A DNA stretch of 64,000 bases, from assembly GCA_964035545.1 (NCBI GenBank), contig OZ037771.1, positions 1,054,001 through 1,118,000 on the forward strand. Reading direction: 5' to 3'. A program made the position numbers and the translations under genes. The stretch comes from Bugula neritina (Eukaryota > Bryozoa > Gymnolaemata > Cheilostomatida > Bugulidae). Position 1 is the stretch's first letter, and each line of letters opens with the position of its first letter. The notes beneath the pieces were generated by a model that saw only the letters and a program-made list of their open reading frames with translations, was not told where the DNA came from and did not search any database. Below are positions 1-12,900 of this stretch, piece by piece.

Positions 1-735
1 GTCTCTGTGTCTCAGCATGTGTTTAGTATACGTCTCTGTGTCTCAGCATGTGTTTAGTGTACGTCTCTGTGTCTCAGCATGTGTTTAGTATACGTCTCTG
101 TGTCTCAGCATGTGTTTAGTATACGTCTCTGTGTCTCAGCATGTGTTTAGTATACGTCTCTGTGTCTCAGCATGTGTTTAGTATACGGCGCTGTGTCTCA
201 GCATGTGTTTAGTATACGTCTCTGTGTCTCAGCACGTGTTTAGTGTACGTTGCTGTGTCTCAGCATGTGTTTAGTATACGTCTCTGTGTCTCAGCATGTG
301 TTTAGTGTACGTTGCTGTGTCTCAGCATGTGTTTAGTATACGTCTCTGTGTCTCAGCATGTGTTTAGTATACGTCTCTGTGTCTCAGCATGTGTTTAGTA
401 TACGCCGCTGTGTCTCAGCATGTGTTTAGTGTACGCCGCTGTGTCTCAGCATGTGTTTAGTATACGTCTCTGTGTCTCAGCATGTGTTTAGTGTACGTCG
501 CTGTGTCTCAGCATGTGTTTAGTGTACGTCTCTGTGTCTCAGCACGTGTTTAGTGTACGTTGCTGTGTCTCAGCATGTGTTTAGTATACGTCTCTGTGTC
601 TCAGCATGTGTTTAGTGTACGTTGCTGTGTCTCAGCATGTGTTTAGTATACGTCTCTGTGTCTCAGCACGTGTTTAGTGTACGTCGCTGTGTCTCAGCAT
701 GTGTTTAGTGTACGTCTCTCAACACGTGTTTACAC
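1..735. repeat. 31-bp minisatellite, about 23 copies
   Basis: Head-to-tail copies of a 31-bp unit containing gtctctgtgtctcagcatgt, with point variants such as tctct versus tcgct or ttgct. The array runs in from the left edge, so its true length is unknown. It lies upstream of the first TEP1 exon seen here and is most likely inside a TEP1 intron. The stretch from 736 to 975 is AT-rich with short tata-type repeats and shows no exon. Confidence 0.95.
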
Positions 736-975
736 TTCTTATTTCTGCATTTCACAGCTTATTGCCGTTTATAGAGCTCTATATATGTCCCAATGCTTTA
801 AATTTTGCACACCACATTCTAAATTATATATTTGTTATCTAACTTGTACATTTTAAGCTCTATATTATAAACACTATATTCTGCAATATACTCTATATAT
901 TATATGTTCTATATTCTACAGTATACACTATATACTGTATGCTCTATATTCTACAATCTACGCTATATACTGTAG

Positions 976-3900
976 GGGAATTCGACGAGGCGCTGGCAGG
1001 AACGAGAATGAAGTTACCCACCCCAGAAACATGGGAAACTCAGATTTCTCTCCGAGGAAATAAAGCAGACGTGTGGGAGTCTCTGATTGGTTAGTATGAC
1101 TTTGTTATGTGATTGGTCAAATAAACCTTTATATTTCAGTTGTAAGGTTTTATTAAAAAGGCATAGCTTTCTTTTCCTAGTAACTCAAAGTGATTGTAAT
1201 ATATTACGTTACGTTACCTCACAGTGGTAGTCAATGTCCTGCACACTATAAATGAATGGCGTTATGTTACTAGTTACCAGTTTTCACATATATGATGCAA
1301 TTAAGAGTTTTGTTACCCGTATTAAGACTCAAATCTCTGGGAAAATACAATAAACATGCGAAGTGTGATAGTGAATACTAGTACTAAGTGTCATAGTGAA
1401 TACTAGTACTGAGTGTCATAGTGTATACTAGTACTGAGTGTGATACTGAATACTAGTACTGAGTGTCATAGTGTATACTAGTACTGAGTGTCATAGTGAA
1501 TACTAGTACTGAGTGTGATACTGAATACTAGCACTAAGTGTCATAGTGAATACTAGTACTGAGTGTCATAGTGAATACTAGTACTGAGTGTCATAGTGAA
1601 TACTAGTACTGAGTGTCATAGTGTATACTAGTAGCTACTGAGTGTCACAGTGAATACTAGTACTGAGTGTCACAGTGAATACTAGTACTGAGTGTCACAA
1701 TGAATACTAGTACTGAGTGTCATAGTGAATACTAGTACTGAGTGTCATACTGAATGCTGACTACAGATCATAAGAAGCTGCCGTTCATGGCCATGCTCAG
1801 GAACATCCGGAATATGCTGAAAGCCGGCATCTCGGAGAAGCACCACCAGTGGGTTATCTCGAAGCTGACGGATGAGGGAGCTGTCGCCAACAGCAAGCAG
1901 TTCCCCTTCAGGTTCTTCTCGGCTTTTGCTGTGCTGGCTGAGATGGAAGAAGATTACAATAAACATCGTAAGTCTGGGGCTCATTTTGCTTCAGTTGTTT
2001 CATTGGCTGACAGACCAATGAGTGATGGGCTAAACTTGAACCTTTAGTTTATAGTGGAATCTTCTAGAATTGGTCAGTTAGTTGATGGCAGCTTGTCTGA
2101 CTTGTTACTATCTCTATATCTGTTCCCTGTCATTCACTGGTGAGACAAACAAATAGACAGACAGACTGTGTGACGGCTACTTGGAGTTGCTGTCTCTTTT
2201 AATGCTTTCTGTAAAATCATAATTGGCTGACACTGTTTCAGTTTATTTTCAAGTATAACCAAGTTTGGTTTATTTTTCAGTATAGTGCGCCAGTTTCCAC
2301 ATCAAGTAGCCATAATAATGCCGCTCTATGAGTTTGTGGTCTGATGGTTCATTGAGTCCGCTGTGCCATCACTCTCATTAGCTACACCTTCTGTTGTATG
2401 TCAGCACTCTCATTAGCTACACCTTCTGTTGTATGTCAGCACTCTCATTAGCTACACTTTCTGTTGTATGCAGAGACAAGACTGATTGAGTTGGCAGAAA
2501 CTCTGGAGAAAGCTGAGAGTCCGGATGAGTCGAGGAGTTTAGCGAATGGTGTGAAAAGGAAGAAGAAGATGAAAGAGAGAAGGCACGACCAGAAGATGAA
2601 TAACATGAGGAAACAACTCAAACAGTGAGTGTTTAGTGCTCTACAGGGTCACGTGAGGGTATAGAGGGTACTCTACAGGGTCACGTGAGGATATAGAGGG
2701 TACTCTACAGGGTCACGTGAGGATATAGAGGGTACTCTACAGGGTTACGTGAGGGTATAGAGGGTACTCTACAGGGTCGCATGAGGGTATAGACTGTAGA
2801 GAGTTGGTTCTATCTGTTAGTTGACATATATTTCTCTGCACAGGGACCTCCGGTATGATCCCGGTCTACTCAAGAGATACAGAAAGGCGCTGGATACTTC
2901 AGTAGAGCTGGCAGCCAACTACAATGTACCTCCCATATCTGGAGGGACGCTGATTCTGTGCAATGTTGGCTCCTCTATGTTTTCTCCCTGCAGCACGTAC
3001 AGAGGGATGGGGAAGCCTCGTGAGGTATGTCAAACTCTCTACACGTACAGATAGTTACAGTGTACTTACTCTGTACAGATAGTTACAGTGTACTTACTCT
3101 GTACAGATAGTTGAGGCGTACTTACTTTGTACAGATAGTTGAGGCGTACTTACTCTGTACAGATAGTTACAGTGTACTTACTCTGTACAGATAGTTGAGG
3201 CGTACTTACTTTGTACAGATAGTTGAGGTGTACTTACTCTGTACAGATAGTTGAGGTGTACTTACTCTGTACAGATAGTTGAGGTGTACTTACTCTGTAC
3301 AGATAGTTGAGGTGTACTTACTCTGTACAGATAGTTGAGGTGGGTATACTCCTCGGGCTAATGTGCAAGCACGCGTGTGAGTCTAGTGAGCTGATGCTGT
3401 ACGGCGGACTGCAGGAGTGCAGATCAGTGGAGCTGGACAAGTGCGGCATTCTCACCAACACGTCCAGACTGATGGAGGAGGTGTCAGTCAACCGTCACGA
3501 GTCTGCAGACACGCCCCTTCCTGCTCAACTGCTCAGGGAGTTTCTTCTGGGACGGAGACACGTAAAGTTCTTACTTTGTTCTCCTAATATACAGTAATGT
3601 TTGTAATGATAGCTGTAACCACTCCTAGTTGAGAGAACTCACTAGTTGAGAGAACTCACTAGTTGAGAGAACTCACTAGTTGAGAGAACTCACTAGTTGA
3701 GAGAACTCACTAGTTGAGAAGTACATAGGTGTAGCTCAGAACTTACTAGTGTAACTGTTGATTAACTGAGAAGTAAGAGTAACTGTTGACTAGCTGAGAA
3801 GTAAGAGTAACTGTGGACTAGCTGAGAAGTAAGACTAACTGTATAAGTAACACACAGGTCAGACGGTGCTGCAGATGTACACTGATTTGTGTTGTTACAG

Positions 3901-6900
3901 TTTGACAGCATCATCATTCTGTCTAACCAAATGAGGTACGCACAAGCTGATAGTCTAGAGGTTGAGCAGTTCCTTCAGGCATACAGACATCATGTGAACC
4001 CTCGAGTTCTATTCGTATCCATAGACCTCTCCGCTCACAAGACTGGGTAATATGACATGTGCCAGTTTAGTGCTATATCATCTTCTCTCTTGTTTCAGTA
4101 TTTGCTTATCATATATTCCAGCTGCAGATATAGCCATCATGTAGTAGTATAGTAACTGTAGTAGAACAGTGCAATTACTAGCAGTACTAATACTAGCAGC
4201 ACTAATACTAGTAGTACTAATACTAGTAGTACTAATACTAGCAGTACTAATACTAGCAGTACTAATACTAGCAGCACTAATACTAGTAGTACTAATACTA
4301 GCAGTACTAATATTAGCAGCACTAATACTAGTAGTACTAATACTAGTAGTACTAATACTAGTAGTACTAATACTAGTAGTGCTAATACTAGCAGTGCTAA
4401 TACTAGTAGTACTAATACTAGTAGTGCTAATACTAGCAGTGCTAATACTAGCAGTGCTATTAGCAGGCAATACTATTCCTATTGGTTGATGAATGACCTG
4501 GTGGTGTCTGTTGTAGTCTGGATTCTTCTGTCACACCTTCACACCCCAATAATGTGTTCTTAGCTGGCTTCAGTGACCAGCTACTCAGGTGAGTTTCCTA
4601 CACTGTATTGTGTAATGTGTTATCATGTGTAATATAATATATTATAGTATGTAATGTATAATATGTTATACTGTCTAACATGTTATTAAATTATATACTG
4701 TATTATACTATATATTGACACATAAAGGGTATAGAGTTGACACATAAAGGGTATAGAGTTGACACATAAAGGGTATAGAGTTGACACATTTATGGTATAG
4801 AGTTGACACATTTATGGTATAGAGTTGACACATAAATAGTATAGAGTTGACACATAAAGGGTATGGAGTTGACACATAAAGGGTATGGAGTTGACACATA
4901 AAAGGTGTAAGGTTGTTATTGGTGGATAAATCATTTTGCAGATTTGTTGCTGAACGAGGTGACAGTGGTCAGATGACGTACATTGATAACATCGACATTA
5001 AATACAACCTCAAAGTCACAGATTCCAAGTCTCACTCCAACAGTCAAAACTTCTTAAAGCAAAGCAAATCTGCTTCTTTTATGCCACAGATTTCACCCCT
5101 GAAAACACCAACGTTAGTATTTGCTTTGACAATTGTTATTGATTGTATCTGAGCAATTTGTTTGATCAGTTTAACCTATAATAGAACTTATGTTTCCTAC
5201 TGCCGTCTGCTGAGCTGAAATCTATTTCCTGTTACAGATGGCGAGTCGCCCGTGTCTTCATCTCCTCCACTTTCCTCGACATGCACGGCGAGAGAGACAT
5301 TCTCACAAGATTTGTCTTCCCTGAGATAAGACAGTGGGCCGAGAAGAGGCTAGTCCATGTTCTGGATGTGGACTTGAGATGGGGGGTCTCTCAGCACGCC
5401 ACCAAAGAGAGTGGGTGAGTGGACCCTGTCACCTCTCTCACACTAAACTCAGCTGGAGTCGTAAATGCAGCTGATTTCTTTCTTTCTGTTGGGTTATTTA
5501 TTGTTTTTATAGGTTTACCTTTTGATGGTAGGTTTTCTGTCATTGGCTGGTTCTTAGTTCTGCTGTTATTGGCTGTAGGTCACTGGCGCTGTGTCTGAAC
5601 GAGGTGCTGAATTGTGATTTCTTTATTGGCATCGTGGGTCAGAGGTCAGGGTGGAAACCGGATGTCTCTGAGATTCCGGAGAGAGAGGAGTTTGACTGTC
5701 TAAGAAATTTGCCTCCGTCTCAGTCGGCCACGTCTCTGGAGATGCATCTGGCGCTGCTGACCAAGTCAGCCGCCCACTGCTTCTTCTTCATACGCAGTGA
5801 TGCCTTCCTCAGGGGGGGCTCTGTACCCGCCCGACACCTGCCAGTATTTGTGGATGTCGACTCTCAGCTCAAGCAGTTGAAGGAAGCTATCTGCGTGTCA
5901 GGGGCCGAGGTGTTTGAGAAGTGAGTTTTTATCTTGTCTTTCACATTTCCCGTGATGTGTGTTGAATGTGTGAATATTGCTATGACTCTGTACAGACTAC
6001 ACTACTGACTCATTTACTGTTGTGTTGGACAGCTATCCCGCAGAGTGGGCAGGTGTGGTAGATGATAAGCCAATGGTAGGGGGTCTGGAGAAGTTTGCAC
6101 TGAGAGCAATGGAGATGCTGAAGACGGCCATAACCAACACCTATCCTTTGGAGGTAATTCAACTCTTGTCTAGTTGTTGAGTCATTTACTTAAGGGTAAT
6201 TTTAAGGGTAGTCCCAAGGGTAATCCTAAGGGTAATCCTGAGGATAATTCTAAGGGTAATCCTAATAAGAGTAGTCCTAAATACACAAATTTGGTTTATT
6301 GGTATACAGTAAGTTTGATGAAATTAGACACATTTTTTGCTATTTGCTATAAAAATAATGTGTTATTAAATCAGCTCCTTCAAACAGTTGGCCAACTGTA
6401 CGCTCTTCTCTTTTGAAACTCAGCCTTGTACTGAAACCTAGTTTTTCTTAGTTTCTCCATCATAACCTGCTGCCTCTACTGCCTATTGTATAAAAATCTC
6501 ACGCTACGAATATTTATTTATTTTGATAGACTCTTATTTTGTTGAGATTACTGACAATTCACTGCCAACTACATGAATATTTTGTGGAGACGTGTGGCAG
6601 GTCACCTTAACTTCCAACTACATCTAAGCATAGTTGTTATTTATCCCAGGAAGTATACAGAGACGAGTTAGAAGAGATCACTGAGTGGCAGGATTATCTG
6701 ATACAGTCTGGCTGTGAGAGGTTCATAGGGAGGTCTGGCACCATCAAAGAGTTTCACAGAACGTATAACCAGTTCGTGTCGGGGGTGTGTCTACTGCACG
6801 GTGAAGGGGGCGTCGGAAAAACAACTTTCATGGTACATAGTGTTTTTCAACTATACTGCACGCTTTTAACTACAGTGCTGTAGTTTCACTGCACACACTA

Positions 6901-9900
6901 CAGTACTGTAGTCTTACTGTACACACCACAGTATTGTAATCTTACTGTACACACCACAGTACTGTAGTCCTACAGTACACACCACAGTACTGTAGTTATG
7001 CTGATATATTACAGTGCCGTCTCGCCCATGAAATGCTACAGCAAGCTGACGAACCCTTCTTCCGCCATATTGTCTGCACAGGATATTCTGACATAAAGAC
7101 TATACTCCGTCGTCTCTGCCATCAGATCAGCAAGGAGTTCAGCTTGCCTTATGACCCTGTCTACGACTACTAGTATGTAGCTTTCACCACCTGCTACTAC
7201 CTGCTACTACCTGCTGTAACCTGCTATAACCTACTACCTGCTGTAACCTGCTGTAACCTGCTACTGCCTGATATAACCTGCTACAACCTAGTTACTAGTA
7301 TGTAGCTTTCACCACCTGCTACTACCTGCTACAACCTAGTACCTGCTACTACCTGCTGTAACCTGATATAACCTGCTACTACCTGCTACTACCTGCTACT
7401 ACCTACTACTACCTGCTATAACCTAGTACCTGCTGTAACCTGCATGTTATCTCTTCATGGCCATCTGCTTTTGCTTTGCTAATCACTGTAATAATCTTCA
7501 CACACATATGTTATGTTGCAGTGAATTAGTGGAGGCTCTTGTTGATTTACTTGGGAAAGTTGGGGCGGTTATGAACAAGCCCTTTGTCATAATAATAGAT
7601 GGCCTTGATTACTTGAGCTCAGAGAACAACCCTATCTCCTGTAGCTGGATACCAGATTCTATTCCAAAGGTACATGTGACTAGTAGCTCTATACAGTGTG
7701 CTGTAGTGAAGCATGTAAAGCTACACTTATTGTAGTGAAACATGTAAAGTGTGATAATACTTCCTGTTTTATAACAGAACGTCGTCTTTCTCCTCACCTG
7801 CACCACTGGATCCGACTGGCACAGAGTAATAAGCAGACGTAAAGATGTCTCCCAGTTGGAGCTCAAGTGTCTAGAGGTCTATGATAAGGCGGTATTAGTC
7901 AAAGCTCATCTGGCCAAACACGGCAAGGCCCTAGACAGCTCACCATTCAACAACCAGGTGCAGTACAGCTTCTCACTTGTATTCTACATGGGGTTGTGCT
8001 CTCTGGATCCCGTATTCTCTTTTCTCTTGTTTCCTTTTATCGGTTCTCACTTAATTCTTTGCTGTTTCATTCTGTAATCTGATTTTGTGAGTAAAACTTA
8101 TTTTCGAAGAGATCAAAGTCTAACTAAGCAACATCTCAAGCTCGTCAAAACATGTTTTAGATGAAGCTCCTAACTGGAAAGAGGGACGCCAATAACCCCC
8201 TCTATTTAATGCTGGCCTGTGAACAACTCAGGTATCATGGAGTGTTTGAAAAGGTCAGTCTGTATTAATGTGATGCATGAGAAAGTAACCCCAGTCTCTT
8301 TGTTCTGATGCTAACTCGTGCTGACTAACAGCGCCATCTGTTCAACTCTATCCATCTCTCCAGGTGAATGAAAAGATCAAAGCCATACCTCAAACTCTGC
8401 CCAAACTTCTCGAGTACATCTTCACGTCTCTAGAGGTTGATTTTGGTGCCCCACTGATCTCTAGGCTCGCAAGTCTTCTCTACTGCTTGCCATCTGGTGA
8501 GTAGCAATCAAAATCAAGGTTGTCGTGGTGATCTCACTTCCTGTCTGTTTTACCCGTCTACCACCTGATATGGCGTGTCTAGCAACAAAAATGATTCATT
8601 ACATCTCTTGTTGTGACAGGACAGTGACTTCTTTTGTGTCATGTGATGTTTCTGGTCTTATAATGTTATTCTTTAGTACTTGTGGTGAGAGTAACTCTCA
8701 TACCTATTCAGAACTCAACAATAAGTGCCTACTGTAATTAGTCATGGCTATTAATGCCAGAGAGACACTGGTGCTGACCAGTTGTACTGGTGGAGCTGGG
8801 TGGCTGCTTTGTATTGTTTCATTTGCATATTATGCAGGAGCCACTATCTCCGATATGAAGTACATGCTTTCCGTCTATCAAAACTCCTCTCCCGATATCG
8901 GAGTATTCCGCATGGCAATGCAAATGGCCGATACATCTGCTGATGAAATCATTCCGTCTCTCATCTTTACTCAAATCTTGCATCGGCTTGCTGCTCTGTT
9001 ACAGGACTACAGCAACAATTGGTGAGTTGATGGGTGGAGACAGTTGGTAGGTCTGTATACTGAGGTAGTTGGTAGGTCTGTATACTGAGACAGTTGGTAG
9101 GTCTGTATACTGAGACAGTTGGTAGGTCTGGATACTGAGACAGTTGGTAGGTCTGTATACTGAGACAGTTGGTAGGTCTGTATACTGAGACAGTTGGTAG
9201 GTCTGGATACTGAGACAGTTGGTAGGTCTGTATACTGAGACAGTTGGTAGGTCTGTATACTGAGACAGTTGGTAGGTCTGTATACTGAGACAGTTGGTAG
9301 GTCTGGATACTGAGACAGTTGGTAGGTCTGTATACTGAGGTAGTTGGTAGGTCTGTATACTGAGGTAGTTGGTAGGTCTGTATACTGAGACAGTTGGTAG
9401 GTCTGTATACTGAGGTAGTTGGTAGGTCTGTATACTGAGACAGTTGGTAGGTCTGTATACTGAGACAGTTGGTAGGTCTGGATACTGAGACAGTTGGTAG
9501 GTCTGTATACTGAGACAGTTGGTAGGTCTGTATACTGAGACAGTTGGTAGGTCTGTATACTGAAACAGTTGGTAGGTCTGTATACTGAGACAGTTGGTAG
9601 GTCTGTATACTGAAACAGTTGGTAGGTCTGTATACTGAGACAGTTGGTAGGTCTGTATACTGAGGTAGTTGGTAGGTCTGTATACTGAGACAGTTGGTAG
9701 GTCTGTATACTGAGGTAGTTGGTAGGTCTGTATACTGAGACAGTTGGTAGGTCTGTATACTGAGGTAGTTGGTAGGTCTGTATACTGAGGTAGTTGGTAG
9801 GTCTGTATACTGAGACAGTTGGTAGGTCTGTATACTGAGACAGTTGGTAGGTCTGTATACTGAGACAGTTGGTAGGTCTGTATACTGAGACAGTTGGTAG

Positions 9901-12900
9901 GTCTGTATACTGAAACAGTTGGTAGGTCTGTATACTGAGACAGTTGGTAGGTCTGGATACTGAGACAGTTGGTAGGTCTGTATACTGAGACAGTTGGTAG
10001 GTCTGTATACTGAGACAGTTGGTAGGTCTGGATACTGAGACAGTTGGTAGGTCTGTATACTGAGGTAGTTGGTAGGTCTGTATACTGAGACAGTTGGTAG
10101 GTCTGTATACTGAGACAGTTGGTAGGTCTGTATACTGAGACAGTTGGTAGGTCTGGATACTGAGACAGTTGGTAGGTCTGTATACTGAGACAGTTGGTAG
10201 GTCTGTATACTGAGACAGTTGGTAGGTCTGTATACTGAGACAGTTGGTAGGTCTGTATACTGAGACAGTTGGTAGGTCTGTATACTGAAACAGTTGGTAG
10301 GTCTGTATACTGAGACAGTTGGTAGGTCTGTATACTGAGGTAGTTGGTAGGTCTGTATACTGAGACAGTTGGCAGGTCTGTATACTGAGACAGTTGGCAG
10401 GTCTGTATACTGAGACAGTTGATGTAAAAGAAATCTTTGAACTGAAGTTGTCTTTCTCTGCCAGTGTTTACTAGGATAAAGTCTCGTTACAGGATGTTTG
10501 AATACGGTTTTGTGCTGAGAAAGATTGGGATGTTTTAACTATATTATTTTATGGCCCAATAATTGTTTCATCGGATTTAAATAAATTGATATTTTAGTAT
10601 CGTGAGACTGAACTACGACTCAGCGAAGGCGGCCATTAGAAAGAGGTACATGAAAACATCAGAGACTGAGGTGCAGACAAACACAGTCATTGCTAGCTTT
10701 TACTTCTGTATGATTCGCAGCTTTTCACCTGAACCAAGATTCATTCGATATTACAAGGATATCATATATCATATGGTAATGTAGCCATTATATATATGAT
10801 ATATATCATATATCATATATATATCATATTGTCTAAAGTATTACATCATACCCTCTATGATATACTCTCTCATGTTATACTCTCTCAGGATGTACTCTCT
10901 ATGATATACTCCCTCATGTATTAACTCATTACTTCTATTCTCTTATGAAGAAATGTGGTGCTCAGTTCGATGCAGTCAAAGAGATGCTGAGTAACCTGAG
11001 TTTCCTACATTGTAAGTGTAGTTTGGGGCTGGTCACCAGCCTCAACACTGACTTTAATGAAGATTTGACTGGGAAACACGGCTACACTGCTGAAAAGAAA
11101 TGGACGGAGACTAAAAGCAGTGTGGAGGTGTTTGCCAAGTTTGTGTATAAAAACACACATCTGCTGCTGAGGTGAGTTGGCAGCTCAAAGTGACCTCTGA
11201 GCCAGCTGTATCTCTTGTATTCCCAGGGTACTGTTGTAGTTGTCCTCTCTATTCTCTGATTCAATTCTGTTCGGCAGTGATTGCTGTTTGTTACATGTCA
11301 ACAATACACATGTTGTGTGACCTGCATTGACCCCTCCGTGTATGTCACACAACTCTCATATGAGTTAGAAAATAAAAGTATTATTTCTTGAGATTTTCAT
11401 ATATTTTTAATGCTAACCTGTGAAGGTAACTGCAATGATTCGTCTTCAAACAAAATTTTATTCTCATTTTTTCACACTACAACCTCATCTCGTGGTTTTG
11501 CTTGCATTTTATTTGTGGGGCAAATCTTTTGATGAATTTTTTTGGATGTATAGCATTATCAGCACATAAGTTATAAGACTGTTGAAATATTATGCAGTTT
11601 GTTTAAGTAATACTCGCAGGAACTATACCGTATACTTTCAGTAACTATACCGTATACTCTCAGTAACTATACCGTATACTCTCAGTAACTATACCGTATA
11701 CTCTCAGTAACTATAACATATACTTTCAGTAACTATACCGTGTACTCTCAGTAACTATACCGTATACTCTCAGTAACTATACCGTATACTCTCAGTAACT
11801 ATACCGTATACTCTCAGTAACTATACCGTATACTCTCAGTAACTATACCGTATACTCTCAGATCACCGAATCAACTCCTGCAACTGGCATTCAACGAGCC
11901 GGACTCTTCAACTATATGCAAGGCAGCCAAGCTCTCTGTTGGTTCAAATGTCAATTATATTGATTGGCTGACGAAGCCACAGAAGGCCAATCAGTGTTTG
12001 GGTACCATACAGACTCCTACTGTAGTCAACTGCACAGCTGTGTCTCCAGATGGTCAGGTTCTGGCGGTGGGTGGAGAGGACTGCAGAGTGCACATGTACT
12101 CTCTCACCAACTTTGAGGTTTGCTCTCTTTTGGTTTTTAAGCTAGTTTTTTGGCCATAAAAATAATTTTTCACAAATATTTTCACCCTGTTTACCAGTTA
12201 TTTCATGAAATATTTCTAGTAGTTGTAATCAATTTTTGTTTTTATTCTTACTTTTTCCGACTGCGGGCTTCATTTTGTTTGACAGGAAATGATGACGTTA
12301 GTAGGCCACGCCCACCTCATCAGTGACCTCCACTTTGTAGATGGTGATCGCTTAATGTCGGCGTCTCAGGACCAAACAGCGTGCCTGTGGGACCTGAACA
12401 CAGGCCACAGGTACGTCCTTCTCTTTATCCATCTTGAGCTACGTCAGAGCTCTGAGGTTGTGTGTTTGTCTTCATAGAGATAGTGTTAATGTGCCTTTGT
12501 AATAAAGATAAGCTATTAGCAAGAGATCCAAAATGACTAGGTGTGGAGAGGGAACTCCCCAATACAACTGAGCTAACTGGGGAAATGAGGCTAGACTATG
12601 ATATCCTAGGCTATACCAACCAGTTTCATTTCTTAAAATATGAAAAGAATGCTAATTGATAGAGTACATCTAGATGTGCCTTCTATAGAGCATAGCGTGT
12701 AATATCTATTTTGGAATTGTCATCTCATACGTGGTGCATCTATTTAGCTCCTGTCAGTGTGCTGTAGACTAGTGTAGTGTACTGTAGACTAGTGTACTGT
12801 AGACTAGTGTACTGTACTGTATACTAGTGTACTGTACTGTACTGTATACTAGTATACTGTACTGTATACTAGTGTACTGTACTGTATACTAGTGTACTGT

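Larger units (their letters stand above)
976..5112 (+). other. TEP1: TEP1 exons 1-8: TROVE and vWA-like region
   Basis: Exons: 976-1089, 1767-1967, 2474-2624, 2844-3024, 3331-3561, 3901-4046, 4517-4588, 4942-5112. They encode residues 1-422 of the visible protein. Exons 1-2 carry the TROVE signature around LPTPETWETQIS and FMAMLRNIRNMLKAG, as in Ro60 and TEP1; TROVE binds small noncoding RNAs. Exon 3 encodes a lysine/arginine-rich stretch (VKRKKKMKERRH). Exons 4-7 form the vWA-like fold that follows in this family (RYDPGLLKRYRKALDTSVEL, ILCNVGSSM, VFLAGFSDQLLRFVAERG). The N-terminal half of TROVE is outside the window. Boundaries were chosen by GT/AG consensus and frame continuity. Confidence 0.88.
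6650..11171 (+). other. TEP1: TEP1 exons 12-20: NACHT NTPase and helical linker
   Basis: Exons: 6650-6832, 7015-7172, 7522-7669, 7778-7957, 8161-8253, 8364-8496, 8838-9021, 10598-10670, 10951-11171, covering visible residues about 636-1093. The end of exon 12 carries Walker A (GEGGVGKTTF) and exon 14 carries Walker B (FVIIIDGLDYL). Both match the family consensus, so nucleotide binding and hydrolysis are plausible. The later exons encode a helical region without a recognised motif, as expected between NACHT and the propeller domains. Exon 20 starts after a weak acceptor (ttatgaag) supported by frame. Confidence 0.88.

Noticed and set aside
1-735. CRISPR-like regular array
   Set aside because: Units are contiguous with no unique spacers, and the DNA is clearly an animal genome.
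4078-4489. Open frames of 61-130 codons on both strands
   Set aside because: They are translations of a 15-bp tandem repeat in a TEP1 intron.
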